The position numbers and the translations under genes were made by a program. Below are positions 18,859-28,211 of a DNA stretch of 64,000 nucleotides, one piece after another; position 1 is the first letter of the stretch, and each line of letters starts with the position of its first letter. The notes beneath the pieces were generated by a model. The model had not been told where the DNA came from, ran no database searches, and saw only the letters and a list, made by a program, of their open reading frames with translations. This DNA comes from CAZOVB01 sp964583095 (GTDB lineage: Bacteria > Planctomycetota > Phycisphaerae > SM23-33): NCBI GenBank assembly GCA_964583095.1, contig CAZOVB010000018.1:15920-79919 (forward strand), written 5' to 3'.

Positions 18859-20457
18859 TTGGCGTCTTTGTGCGAATACCTCACGGATGAGATGCTGCTT
18901 CAGTTGCAGCAGGCGCTTTCGTCGGTGGCCAACAGGCAGGTGCGGATTTCCTGCTGGGAAACGGGCCCGGTGATTCTGTCCGATGGTCGGATCGACCACG
19001 GCCAGGAAAGCTCCAGCTACGGAGATTCTCCGCGGGATGCCTCCTTTTCCGTCCCCATTTCGGTGGGGGAGGATACCGTCGGACTCCTGGAGCTGGTGGG
19101 GACGGCTCAGCAAAAGCCCGAACGCCGGCGGGATCCGCAATGGGTCGAGGAATTTCTCACGCTCATCGCCAAGGTAATAGGCCACCTCTGTGAGCGCGAG
19201 CAACTGCTCCGTTCGCGCGCGCACGATCTGGCAATGCTCTATCAACTGACGGCCGAATTCACCGGCCAGCATCGATTGGACAGCTTGCTGAACCTGGTGG
19301 CCAAGACCGTGGTGGCCATTATGGGGGCAAAAGGCTGCATGATCCGCCTTCTTAACGAGGATCGCACAGAACTGCTCGCCGCAGCGGTGCACGGCCTCAG
19401 TGAAGCGTATCTGCGCAAAGGGCCCATTCGGATTGACCAGAGCCAGATCGACCAGGAGGTCCTGCGAACGCAGAAGACGGTGTACGTAGAGGACCAGCGG
19501 ACGGATTCCCGCGTGCTCTACCCGGCCGAGGCGCGGGTGGAAGGCATAGCCTCTTCGCTGTGTGCCCCGATGATCTATTCCGGAAGGGTGGAAGGGATTT
19601 TGCGGGTGTACACCGGCCAGGTTCACCGGTTCAACTGGTTTGAGACGGCGCTTCTGGAGGCCATCGCCGCCCAGGCAGCAGCAGCAATTGTTAACGCAAG
19701 GTTGTATGAAGAGGCCCTGAAAGGTGAGCACATGCAGCGTCAACTCACGCTGGCTGGGGAAGTCCAGCGCGAGATGATCCCCTCCGAGCCGCCCTCGATT
19801 CCCGGCTACGATATCGGGGCGGTTTATGTGCCCAGTTACGAGCTTTCCGGCGATTTCTACGACTTTATCGCACTGCCAGAAGGCAATCTGGGCCTGGCGG
19901 TAGCGGATATCGTGGGTAAAGGAGTCCGCGCCTCGCTGCTGATGGCCTCGATCCGGGCTTCCCTTCGCGCCCACGCGGTGAATATTTACGACATGACTAC
20001 GGTGATGGGAAAGGTCAATCGCGACCTCTGCGCCGATTCGATCATCAGTGATTTTGCGACCCTTTTTTACGGCGTCCTGGACACCCAGGCCCGCAAGCTG
20101 ACCTACTCCAACGCAGGCCACACGCCTCCGATCCTCGTGCGGGACGGGCACACGCTTCGCCTGACAACCGGAGGAACGGTTCTGGGCATTGAGTCGGGAA
20201 TCCGCTACAGTACCGAAGCGTTCGATCTGAAGTCAGGAGATGTGATCCTTGCCTACACCGACGGACTGCCTGAAGCGATGAACTTCCAGGATGAATGCTT
20301 CGGCAATGAGCGTGTGGCCGATGCCCTGAAGGAAGCGGTATCGCTGGGCCTGAGTGCCGAGGGCGTTGTTCGTCACGTGCTGTGGATCATGCGGAAGTTC
20401 GCGGGCTTGCAGCGCCGTTTTGACGACTTGACTTTGGTTGCCCTGCGCGTCTTATAA
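18859..20457 (+). CDS. GAF-domain SpoIIE/RsbU-type protein phosphatase
   Basis: A 532-aa soluble signalling protein. Start is TTG 18859, decided by CAGGAG six bases upstream. Residues about 1-115 are a sensor-like region without a named motif; about 125-285 form a GAF domain (GAKGCMIRLLNEDR ... SLCAPMIYSGRVEGILRVY). A short helical linker leads to a PP2C-like SpoIIE phosphatase (about 290-532) with QREMIPSEPP, the metal-binding SGDFYDF and VADIVGKG motifs, and DDLTLVALRV at the end. Such proteins dephosphorylate anti-sigma-factor antagonists in partner-switching stress pathways. No STAS or anti-sigma kinase gene lies nearby. The DUF89 gene follows after 72 bp. Confidence 0.88.
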   Translation: MASLCEYLTDEMLLQLQQALSSVANRQVRISCWETGPVILSDGRIDHGQESSSYGDSPRDASFSVPISVGEDTVGLLELVGTAQQKPERRRDPQWVEEFLTLIAKVIGHLCEREQLLRSRAHDLAMLYQLTAEFTGQHRLDSLLNLVAKTVVAIMGAKGCMIRLLNEDRTELLAAAVHGLSEAYLRKGPIRIDQSQIDQEVLRTQKTVYVEDQRTDSRVLYPAEARVEGIASSLCAPMIYSGRVEGILRVYTGQVHRFNWFETALLEAIAAQAAAAIVNARLYEEALKGEHMQRQLTLAGEVQREMIPSEPPSIPGYDIGAVYVPSYELSGDFYDFIALPEGNLGLAVADIVGKGVRASLLMASIRASLRAHAVNIYDMTTVMGKVNRDLCADSIISDFATLFYGVLDTQARKLTYSNAGHTPPILVRDGHTLRLTTGGTVLGIESGIRYSTEAFDLKSGDVILAYTDGLPEAMNFQDECFGNERVADALKEAVSLGLSAEGVVRHVLWIMRKFAGLQRRFDDLTLVALRVL

Positions 20458-20529
20458 TGTGCCCGCTGACCCAGGTGCGGCAGCAACGTGTTGCCGCCAG
20501 AATCCTCTACGCCAGAGACCGGAAGGACC

Positions 20530-21600
20530 ATGAGCCACTTTTGTCTATTGCGTGACCCGCAGTCATACGAAGCATTGGATTGGGATCTGCTCCAGAGCCC
20601 CGATGAACTGAACCATTGGATTGAAGTATTCGAAAAGCAATTGGAGCGTATGCTGCAACTGGCGACCGATCTGTACGGCCGGGCGGCCGAACCGCAGATC
20701 GAGGAGGCCCGCAAGCTCTACGGCGAAAAGGTCCAGCAACTCCGGTCCGACCCGGGGTCCCTGGGCAGCAACGGCCAACTGAATATCATGGACCTGGACT
20801 ACATGCGGGAGAACATCCTCCGCGATGTGGGACTCCACGACCCGTATCGGAAGGTCAAGGCCGACGGGACCGACAAGGCCCGCGACCTGTATCCCCACGT
20901 GGTGCGGCAACTCCATGCCCAGCCCAACGAGGACAAATGGCTTTACCTGATCAAGTCCTGCTTTGCCGGGAATTACTTCGATCTGGGTTCGCATTCCACC
21001 ATGCACCTCAGCGGGGACCCCGAGAGCTTCCTGCAGGGCGTGGAGGAGATGAAGGACCGTCCCTGGCTGGTGGATGATTTCGATCGCCTCCAGGCCGACC
21101 TGTTCCAGACGGTCCCGGCCAAGTGGGGCAAGGCGGTCATATTCGTCGACAACGCCGGGGCAGACTTCGTATTGGGCGTGATGCCCTTGGCCCGCGAGCT
21201 GACTCTCATGGGAGTCATGGTGGTTCTGGCAGCCAACGAAAGTCCGTCGCTCAACGACATGACCGCCGACGAGACGGTCGACACCGTCCAGAGGCTGGCG
21301 GCCCAGGATCCGGATCTGGAAGCCATGATCGAAGCCGGCATGTTCGAGGTCGCCTCCACCGGCAACGGCATTCCCTTGCTGGACCTTTCGGAAGTCAGCG
21401 ATGAATTGAACGAGGCCTGCGCCGACGCCGACCTGGTGATCCTCGAAGGCATGGGCCGGGCCGTCGAGACCAACTACGATGCCGAATTCAGCGTAGATTG
21501 TCTCCAGCTTGCGATGCTCAAGGATCCGCTGGTGGCCAGGAAACTTGGCGGCGAAAGCCTGGATGTGGTCTGCCGATACCGCACCGTGGATGAGGCCTGA
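20530..21600 (+). CDS. DUF89/ARMT1-like metal-dependent phosphatase
   Basis: A 356-aa protein; ATG 20530 is chosen because GGAAGGA stands three bases upstream, while the in-frame start at 20488 adds a Pro-rich segment and has no SD. Metal-site motifs of the DUF89 damage-control phosphatases are intact: IFVDNAGADFVLGVMPL (about 203-219) and ANESPSLNDMT (about 238-248), followed by DLVILEGMGRAVETN (about 300-315). The order resembles the phosphatase half of eukaryotic pantothenate kinase 4. Family members remove phosphate from damaged or side-product metabolites such as phosphopantetheine or sugar phosphates; the substrate here is unknown. Confidence 0.8.
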   Translation: MSHFCLLRDPQSYEALDWDLLQSPDELNHWIEVFEKQLERMLQLATDLYGRAAEPQIEEARKLYGEKVQQLRSDPGSLGSNGQLNIMDLDYMRENILRDVGLHDPYRKVKADGTDKARDLYPHVVRQLHAQPNEDKWLYLIKSCFAGNYFDLGSHSTMHLSGDPESFLQGVEEMKDRPWLVDDFDRLQADLFQTVPAKWGKAVIFVDNAGADFVLGVMPLARELTLMGVMVVLAANESPSLNDMTADETVDTVQRLAAQDPDLEAMIEAGMFEVASTGNGIPLLDLSEVSDELNEACADADLVILEGMGRAVETNYDAEFSVDCLQLAMLKDPLVARKLGGESLDVVCRYRTVDEA

Positions 21601-21691
21601 GTGATTCAGGCCTGACGCGGTCCTCCCCCTGAGCTGCGCTGAGCAGCCCGAGGCAGGGATCCGCTATCCAATGCGTAGGCGTCCTCCGCGA

Positions 21692-22978
21692 TCAGAAATT
21701 CTGAACTGAGGCGGGAAAGCGTTTCTTGATCCATTCGAGCCCGCTGCAGGTAAGGTCTATAAGCTCCTGTGCCCGCTCGTCGGCCTGCCCTGCCCAGAGT
21801 TGCTCCAGCAGTTGCGATACCCTCTGGTCGTTCAGATCGGCTTCGCTGCCGGGAAGGGCCTGTGGGGCTTGGGTCAGTTCATCTCTGCGCCGGACCATCG
21901 AAACGATCCCCGCAGCAGCGCCACGTGCAAGGCAGACCGGTTCCACGCCTGCTTCCAGGGCGATACGCATGGTTCCAAAGAGGCGGTCGTCGTAGCCGAG
22001 CTTCCTGCGATGGTCCCTGCCGACCCGGCTGACCAGATCGTTCAGATACGGATTGACCATTCTCTCCAGAAGGTCCTCGGCGTAGGCCTGGAATCCCGCC
22101 GGGGTGAAAAGTTCATCCTTCAGGTGACTGTGACGGTGGATCAGGGCCTTTCCCGACTCGTCCAGAAAGGCTTGTCGCCCACAGGCCATGATATCGGCAT
22201 CCTTGCCGGCCTGTGCGATCGTCTCCAGACCCCGAACGTCGGCCAGGTAGGCAATCAGTGCGTGAACAGCATTGTGTCCGTAGAGCTTGGCCTCCTCGAA
22301 GGGCAGGAGGTCTTGCTTCTCGCGGAAGACTTCGATGCCGCGCTGGAAACCCTCGTGTTTGATACGACTGATCAGAATCCGGTTGAACTCCTCGATCAGG
22401 ATCGCCCGATCGAGTCCCGGGCAGACCGGTGCCAGATGGAGCCTTTGCATGTCGTCCTGGCTGCGGATTACACCGCTCATCTTCCCGATCACCGTATTGA
22501 GCGCCTGGATCTCAGGCCTTTCGGTGCCCAGTGCGTCGCGCAGAGACCTTGCGAGGATTTCCGCGGCGTGGTTGTGATTTTCCGCTGCGTAAATCACCGT
22601 GGGCAGGGGGTGGTTTCTGCTTTGGACCGCTTCGGCCAGGAGTCGCGAGACGCTCGCCGCGCCCCGGTCGTAGAAATCCACGCTGGGCAGGCAGGTCGCC
22701 CACTCGTCCGAGGCCGCGATGGCCTCGAGTAGCTTGCGACGATCCCCGGGCTCTGTCGGGTTGAGAAGCTCGACACCTTCCAGTGTAAAGGGTTCGATGC
22801 CTTCCTGATGGGCGATATTCACCGTGTACCTGCCTCCGCTGCTGCCCACGGCGTCTACCAGTTCTGCGTCGACCTCCGCCACGATGAACCGATCAAAGTT
22901 CCCGCTTCGGTAGGCTTCATAGACAAACAGCCCGCCGGCGATGGGGCCAAATCCGAAACAGACCAAGGTCTTGTTCAC
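21692..22978 (-). CDS. mannitol-dehydrogenase-family polyol (phosphate) dehydrogenase
   Basis: A 428-aa NAD(P)-dependent dehydrogenase. The N-terminal Rossmann-like motif is FGFGPIAGGLFVYEA, followed by FIVAEVDAELV. The C-terminal helical domain contains KLYGHNAVHALIAYL, which corresponds to the conserved Lys/Asn/His catalytic region (KL..HN..H) of mannitol-1-phosphate 5-dehydrogenases. Central AENHNHAAEIL (about 132-142) is also characteristic. It oxidises a polyol or polyol phosphate; the exact substrate is not evident. Last gene of the five-gene operon; 15 bp separates it from the medium-chain dehydrogenase. Start ATG 22978. Confidence 0.75.
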   Translation of the reverse strand: MNKTLVCFGFGPIAGGLFVYEAYRSGNFDRFIVAEVDAELVDAVGSSGGRYTVNIAHQEGIEPFTLEGVELLNPTEPGDRRKLLEAIAASDEWATCLPSVDFYDRGAASVSRLLAEAVQSRNHPLPTVIYAAENHNHAAEILARSLRDALGTERPEIQALNTVIGKMSGVIRSQDDMQRLHLAPVCPGLDRAILIEEFNRILISRIKHEGFQRGIEVFREKQDLLPFEEAKLYGHNAVHALIAYLADVRGLETIAQAGKDADIMACGRQAFLDESGKALIHRHSHLKDELFTPAGFQAYAEDLLERMVNPYLNDLVSRVGRDHRRKLGYDDRLFGTMRIALEAGVEPVCLARGAAAGIVSMVRRRDELTQAPQALPGSEADLNDQRVSQLLEQLWAGQADERAQELIDLTCSGLEWIKKRFPASVQNF

Positions 22979-22993
22979 AGTGTTTTCCTTCGG

Positions 22994-24673
22994 CTACCTG
23001 GCTGCGCGAAGCAGCTCCTGCTCCGCCTCGGCGGTCCACATGCCGTTGACGAGTTTTTCGGCCACGCTTGGATAGACCTGCTCCAGGCGGCTCAGTTCCA
23101 CCAGTCCCATGTCCGTCAGTTCCGGATAGACGATGATCTTGCCGGCGATGGTTCGGTTCTCGACGGCCCGGATACCCTCGTCGGCTCCTTCCATCCCACA
23201 GACCGCATCGACGGAACAGTTGGTATCCAGGCGGTCGGACTGGACCTTGTCCAGGACCATCTGCATGTGTCGAATCAGCGAGCCACTCGTGCCGTAGATG
23301 AACATCCGTTTGGCAATGCAGGTGTCCATGTCCAGGTCGTGACGGATGGGCATGGGGATCCCCGCGAAGATGTTCACGATGCACCCGGTCCCCGCCTGGG
23401 CGATGGCGTCGGCGACCAGTTGCCCAACCGGGGCCATCAGCGAGATGTAGGTGAAGCCTTCGCCCAAGGCCTCGTTCTTGGGATTCACAGCTTCGAACAA
23501 GACGTCGTTGGCCTCGGCGAAGGGCGAGGCCTTGCTCTTGAGCGCATCGAGGCGGTGCTGGTCGAAATCCGTGGCGGTAACGCGAACGTTGCCCTTGCCC
23601 ATGCACAGGGCGCGAATGGTGTGCATCTGGCCCATGGGTCCCCCGGCCCCGACGACCAGAATGTTCTCGTCCTGGCGGATCTCGCCGTCTGCGGGGATGA
23701 CCGAATAGCCCTCCCGGGCATCCTCGCTGAAGGTCCCCACCCAGCGGGTATTGCCGTAGTGAATTCGGCCCACGCCCACCGAGACCTCCTGGCCGATCTT
23801 CTTTCCCCCCGTTACCAGGTTGATGATGCCCCCCGGTGCGAGCTTGTCGTTGAGCAGGTCGATGGTCGGCTTGTCGGCTCCGAAATAAACGATGTCGTCG
23901 AAGGTTTCATCGGGCAGCTTTTCAAGATCCTGCTGAATGCGGATGGCGGTGCCCATGGCCTGGAGCTTCTGCTGCTGTGTCGAGTCGGCCACGAGGGCCG
24001 TCACCTGAGCGGGGCCGGCTTCGGGATCAAAGCTCTCCTTCACGCCGACAACAGCATGCCCCGCATCGGCCACTACCAGCAGGTGTCCACCGGCTTTGAT
24101 TCGTCTTCGCTCGGGGGTTACGTAGGAGCATTCCACGCAGCCCCAGGGCTCGACCAGGGCGATGGCGGCAGCTCCCTTGGTATCTTCGACCGGCATGAGA
24201 AAGCGTTGCCCCTCGTGCAGAACGATTCGCTCGTCGGTCAGGAAGTACTCCTGGAGGCCTCCTTCCATGTTGTACCCGAACGCGCCGTTGGACTGGGAGG
24301 TACGCAACTGGCGGGTATCGGCCTGGAGAAGAATGCGCCGGCCCACTTCATGGTGCTCGACGTTTTCTCCCACGGCCACGATTCGGGCACATACCTCATG
24401 GCCTGGAACCGTCGGTTCTTTGCCGGGCCGGTAGCTGGGCAGGGATTCCAGTACCTCCGGATCGATGCCCTTGACCAACGGCTGCTTCCGAACGTGGTTG
24501 TCGAACTGCTTGAGCAGTTTCAGGTCGCTGAAACACAGCCCGACCGCCTCAACCTTCAGAAGGATCTGCTTGTCCTTGGGCAGGTCGAGCGGTTTGTTGT
24601 GGTTGAGCTCCAGCTTGTCGGGCCCGACGAGTTGCAGGGCATGCTGGGTCGGGGGGAATTGTGTCTGATTCAT
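22994..24673 (-). CDS. zinc-type medium-chain dehydrogenase (sorbitol/sorbose-phosphate type)
   Basis: A 559-aa medium-chain dehydrogenase, clearly longer than the usual 340-420 aa. The catalytic zinc Cys is in VGLCFSDLK (about 46) and the His-Glu pair is in VPGHEVCARI (about 89-98). There is no four-cysteine structural zinc lobe. A Rossmann motif VVGAGGPMGQMHTI lies late (about 335), and FAGIPMP follows. A large insert separates the two parts. The family includes L-sorbose-1-phosphate reductase-like enzymes with an extended sequence. It probably oxidises or reduces a sugar alcohol or its phosphate. Spacing of 15 bp on both sides places it in the E2-E3 operon. Confidence 0.72.
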   Translation of the reverse strand: MNQTQFPPTQHALQLVGPDKLELNHNKPLDLPKDKQILLKVEAVGLCFSDLKLLKQFDNHVRKQPLVKGIDPEVLESLPSYRPGKEPTVPGHEVCARIVAVGENVEHHEVGRRILLQADTRQLRTSQSNGAFGYNMEGGLQEYFLTDERIVLHEGQRFLMPVEDTKGAAAIALVEPWGCVECSYVTPERRRIKAGGHLLVVADAGHAVVGVKESFDPEAGPAQVTALVADSTQQQKLQAMGTAIRIQQDLEKLPDETFDDIVYFGADKPTIDLLNDKLAPGGIINLVTGGKKIGQEVSVGVGRIHYGNTRWVGTFSEDAREGYSVIPADGEIRQDENILVVGAGGPMGQMHTIRALCMGKGNVRVTATDFDQHRLDALKSKASPFAEANDVLFEAVNPKNEALGEGFTYISLMAPVGQLVADAIAQAGTGCIVNIFAGIPMPIRHDLDMDTCIAKRMFIYGTSGSLIRHMQMVLDKVQSDRLDTNCSVDAVCGMEGADEGIRAVENRTIAGKIIVYPELTDMGLVELSRLEQVYPSVAEKLVNGMWTAEAEQELLRAAR

Positions 24674-24688
24674 GGAATATCCTGCCTT

Positions 24689-26737
24689 TCAGTGGAGCAT
24701 GACCTGTCCGCCGGTGACGGGCAGGGCCTGGCCTGTCTCGTAGTCCTGCTGCATCAAATAGTAGACGGCCTTCATGACGTCAGTCGTCGTGCACCCTCGT
24801 TTCATGGGGACTTTCTGCTCATAGGCGCCGCGGACATCTGCAACCGTCCTGGCCCCGGGGACCTTGCCGGCCTGAAGATATTGCACGAAGAGCCCGTTGT
24901 CCGGATCGGACCAGAGGGGCCCGTCAAAGAAATTGCCCGGGCAGATCGCGTTGACCTTCACGCCGTCCTCGATCAGTTCCAGGGCAAAGGATTGCGTCAG
25001 GCCGACCGAGCCGAATTTGCTTCCGGCATAGGCGAAGTTCTTGTTGGAGCCCTCCAGGCCGCTCTTGGAGTTGATCTGGATGATGTCGCCCATTACCTCC
25101 GGGCCGGCCAGATGCTGGAGTGCGAAGACGCCGGCCACATTCTGCACGCAAAGGAAGTAGCCTTTGTAGTTGACGTCCGTTACGAACTGGAAGTCCTTTT
25201 CGCTCTGGGTCTTGACACTTTCGGCCCGCAGAACCCCGGCGTTGGAGATCAGCAGGTCCAGGCCGCCGAAAGAACGAATCAGATTGTGCACCGCCGACGC
25301 GATCGACTCGCCGTCGGTGACGTTCATCTCCACGCCAAGACAGAAGTTGCTGCCGGGGGCTTCGTTGAACTCCCTGGCCGCCTGCTGGGCCCCGGCGACA
25401 TTCAGATCCGCCAGCAGGACGCAGGCGCCCTGGGCGGCCAGGTCCCGGGCGATTTCCAGCCCGAAGCCTTGGGCAGCTCCGGTGACCAGGGCGACCTTTC
25501 CGGCGGCCTGGCCTTTGGCGCTCTGCCTTGCGGCCACCTTGCGGCGGTAGGCTTCGACTTCCCAGTTCTCGATGAACTCTCGCGTGGCGTCGTCGAGGGG
25601 CTCGATGCCTCCGAGTCTTTGTGCACCGGCCATGACCTTGGCTGCATCGAGGTAGAGCAGTCGCGCGCTCAGGGCTGAGGCATAGCTCTCCCCGGCGGTG
25701 AACATGCCCAGGCCCTTGACGAGCACGACCTTCGGGCTCTGTTGGTACCGGGCCCGGTAGCTGTCGATTTCCCCGGCCAGCAGGTCCTTCAGGGCTCGGG
25801 GCTCTTTTGTGTCTCCAGGGTCGATCCAGAGCGGAAACGAGAGACAGTAGACGATCTGGTCCGGGCTCAGCGGGCCTCCCAGGGCGGCCCCTTGCCCCGA
25901 GTCTCCGCCCACCATCGCCGTAATGGCTGGGTCGTCCTCGTAGCTGACAACAGCGTGCCTTGCCTCTTGGCCCAGCAGGCCGCGGAGCAGGGGGCCCAGC
26001 GTGTTGATCCTCTCTTTGGCCTGGGAGGCCTCCAGAAGCTCTACCGGGCCGAAAGGCTGGGACGAACTGCTTTGTTGAAGCTTTTGCGAGATCCGCTGGA
26101 GGATCTGGTCGGTCTTGGTGCGGATCCGCTCCGGGTCGTCATCGAAGACCAGCAGGCCGTGGTTTTCCATCAGGATGGGCGGAACTACCTGCCGGCCCGT
26201 TCGCTTGCGGTAGTCTTCCAGGGCTTTGCTGATCGTCTGGGCCAGCACGAAGCCGGGATCCACGAAGGGAATCCAGAGCACGTCATCGCCGAAGATCTCC
26301 TGGGCGATGGTCGCGCCCTGGCTGGAGCAGGTGAGCATGTTGGCCACGGTCGAGTGGGTGTGCACCGTGTATTTGCCGGGCGTGAGATGGTGCAGCACGC
26401 TCTCGACGCTGGGACGCAGCCCGGTTTCCCGGTCGACGCGAGCAGCCAGGACGGCCTGCTTGAACTGCGCCTCACGCTCGTGTCGCTCCCGGCTGAGGGT
26501 GGAAGTCAGGATTTGCTGCAAGGCATCGCGATCGAGTTGGACAAATCCCTCCGGCTCGATTCCTGCCAGGGGGATCCCGCTGGCCTTTACGAAGAGCTGA
26601 TCGCCGATTTTCACGGAGGTGTTTCCGCCGCCGACCAGGACAACGTCCGGGTCCGAGCCGTAGTATCGGCTGAGCTTGACAATGTTCTCGAGGGGCTGAT
26701 CGGAGTGAAATTCGGGCCAATCGATTTCAGAAGCCAT
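24689..26737 (-). CDS. bifunctional class II aldolase / short-chain dehydrogenase (RhaD-ADH type)
   Basis: A 682-aa fusion. ATG 26737 is decided by GAGG upstream; the frame runs 300 codons further back but only as a shadow of the E3 gene. The N-terminal class II aldolase domain (about 1-250) has VGGGNTSVK, the metal-binding HTHSTVANM and MENHGLLV. The C-terminal SDR domain (about 425-682) has a glycine-rich VTGAAQGFGLEIA, ISNAG and the Tyr-Lys pair in FAYAGSKFGS. The order and length fit bifunctional rhamnulose-1-phosphate aldolase/lactaldehyde dehydrogenase proteins (TIGR02632). It would split a ketose 1-phosphate and oxidise the aldehyde; substrate by inference only. Confidence 0.85.
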   Translation of the reverse strand: MASEIDWPEFHSDQPLENIVKLSRYYGSDPDVVLVGGGNTSVKIGDQLFVKASGIPLAGIEPEGFVQLDRDALQQILTSTLSRERHEREAQFKQAVLAARVDRETGLRPSVESVLHHLTPGKYTVHTHSTVANMLTCSSQGATIAQEIFGDDVLWIPFVDPGFVLAQTISKALEDYRKRTGRQVVPPILMENHGLLVFDDDPERIRTKTDQILQRISQKLQQSSSSQPFGPVELLEASQAKERINTLGPLLRGLLGQEARHAVVSYEDDPAITAMVGGDSGQGAALGGPLSPDQIVYCLSFPLWIDPGDTKEPRALKDLLAGEIDSYRARYQQSPKVVLVKGLGMFTAGESYASALSARLLYLDAAKVMAGAQRLGGIEPLDDATREFIENWEVEAYRRKVAARQSAKGQAAGKVALVTGAAQGFGLEIARDLAAQGACVLLADLNVAGAQQAAREFNEAPGSNFCLGVEMNVTDGESIASAVHNLIRSFGGLDLLISNAGVLRAESVKTQSEKDFQFVTDVNYKGYFLCVQNVAGVFALQHLAGPEVMGDIIQINSKSGLEGSNKNFAYAGSKFGSVGLTQSFALELIEDGVKVNAICPGNFFDGPLWSDPDNGLFVQYLQAGKVPGARTVADVRGAYEQKVPMKRGCTTTDVMKAVYYLMQQDYETGQALPVTGGQVMLH

Positions 26738-26772
26738 GACTACCTCACAGATCTTGTTGTTGGTAAAGGGTC

Positions 26773-28194
26773 TCAGGTAGCAGCAGAAAGGCGCGTCATC
26801 TTTCGGGGAGGCAGGTGCAGGGCCTGTCCCAGGGCGTCCTCGGCTGCTTCCTTGACGGACTCGCTGATGGTGGGATGAGCGAAGACGCTTTCGGCCAGTT
26901 CGGTGGTGGAGGCTTCTTGGCCCAGCATGCAGGCTGCGGCTGCAACGACCTCGGTGACGTTGTGGCCGATCATGTGTACGCCGAGGATCTCGTCGCTCTG
27001 GCGGTGACGCAGGATCTTGACGAATCCGTCTGTGTGACCGGTGGCCATGGCCTTGCCCAGGTGGCCAAGAGGGAACTTCCCGACGGCCAAGGGCAGTTTC
27101 TGCTCGCGGGCCTGCTCGGTGGTCATTCCGACACCGGCGATTTCCGGGAAGGTGTACACGCACCAGGGGATCGGTCCCGGAACAGCAGATTCGTTTGCTC
27201 CCAGGGCGTCTTCCACCGCTGTGACGGCATGGGCGCTTGCCGCATGGGCCAGCAGGCACAGGCCGTTGGCGTCGCCGATGCAGTAGATGTCTTCGTGGGA
27301 CGTCTGCATGCGGTCGTTGACCGGAACGAAGCCGCGTCGGGTTTTGATGCCCACGTTCTCCAGCCCGATCCGGCCGGTGTTGGCTTTGCGCCCCGTGGCC
27401 ACGAGTACCTTGTCGACCTCGAGGCTCTCCCCGCCGGAAAGGGCAGCGACAAGCCCCGAATTCTTCTGCTGGATCTCCTCCACCTTTGTCTCCAGGTGGC
27501 AGGCGATCTTCCTGGTTTTGAATACCTTGGCCAAGGCCTCGCCCAGTTCGCCATCGAGGTTCGGCAGGAGCTTTGGGAGCATCTCGACCACCGTGACCTC
27601 CACGCCGAATTGCTGCATCATGCATGCGAACTCGCAACCGATGACCCCGCCCCCGACGATCATCAACCGCCGGGGCAGTTCCTGCCAGTGCAGGGCTTCG
27701 TCGCTGGTGCAGACCCGCTCCGGATCGCTGGGCCAGCCGGGGATTCGGGCAGGGACGGATCCAACAGCCAGGATCGTCTTGCGGGCCTGGAAAAGCTCCC
27801 CGGGCCCGTCGCCCTTGGAGACGCGGATCTTCCCCGGAGCTTCCAGGCTTCCCCTGCCCTCGTAGATCTTCACCTTGCGGGCTTTGAGAAGCCCTTGGAT
27901 CCCGCCGCGGAGCCGCTGGAGGACCTTGTCTTTTCGCCCCTGAATGGCAGGCCAGTCGAATTCGACACTCCCCTGAACCTTCAGGCCGTATTCCCGGGCC
28001 CGTGAGATCTCATGGAGAAGCTCAGCCGAGGCCAACAGTGCCTTGGAGGGAATGCATCCGTAGTTCAGGCATGTTCCGCCCAGCTTGTGGGCCTCGACAA
28101 TCGCGACGCTCGCGCCAAGCGAAGCCGCCTTCAGGGCTGCAATGTATCCGCCGGGACCTGAACCCAGCACGGCCATGTCGAACGTCTCTGGCAT
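26773..28194 (-). CDS. lpd: dihydrolipoamide dehydrogenase (E3)
   Basis: A 473-aa flavoprotein disulfide reductase, the E3 of 2-oxoacid dehydrogenase complexes. ATG 28194 has GGAGGAAGGA upstream; a longer frame to 28305 is spurious. The FAD motif is VLGSGPGGYIAA, the redox-active disulfide is in GGTCLNYGCIPSKALL (Cys about 41 and 46), the NAD motif is IVGGGVIGCEFA, the second FAD motif is YCIGDANG, and the His-Glu pair of the active site lies in HAHPTISE near 440 (read here as FAHPTISES). It sits between the E2 gene (17 bp) and the aldolase-SDR fusion (35 bp), so a dedicated complex is likely. Confidence 0.93.
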   Translation of the reverse strand: MPETFDMAVLGSGPGGYIAALKAASLGASVAIVEAHKLGGTCLNYGCIPSKALLASAELLHEISRAREYGLKVQGSVEFDWPAIQGRKDKVLQRLRGGIQGLLKARKVKIYEGRGSLEAPGKIRVSKGDGPGELFQARKTILAVGSVPARIPGWPSDPERVCTSDEALHWQELPRRLMIVGGGVIGCEFACMMQQFGVEVTVVEMLPKLLPNLDGELGEALAKVFKTRKIACHLETKVEEIQQKNSGLVAALSGGESLEVDKVLVATGRKANTGRIGLENVGIKTRRGFVPVNDRMQTSHEDIYCIGDANGLCLLAHAASAHAVTAVEDALGANESAVPGPIPWCVYTFPEIAGVGMTTEQAREQKLPLAVGKFPLGHLGKAMATGHTDGFVKILRHRQSDEILGVHMIGHNVTEVVAAAACMLGQEASTTELAESVFAHPTISESVKEAAEDALGQALHLPPRKMTRLSAAT

Positions 28195-28211
28195 ATTCCT
28201 TCCTCCCGGGT

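Noticed and set aside
22808..25678. 956-aa plus-strand open frame opposite the dehydrogenase genes
   Set aside because: It is an antisense shadow: the minus strand carries complete families (Rossmann, zinc, SDR motifs) and the plus frame has no recognisable domain.
26738..27637. 300-residue N-terminal extension of the aldolase-SDR frame
   Set aside because: Arg/Gly/Pro-rich shadow of the E3 gene; the SD and family start point to 26737.
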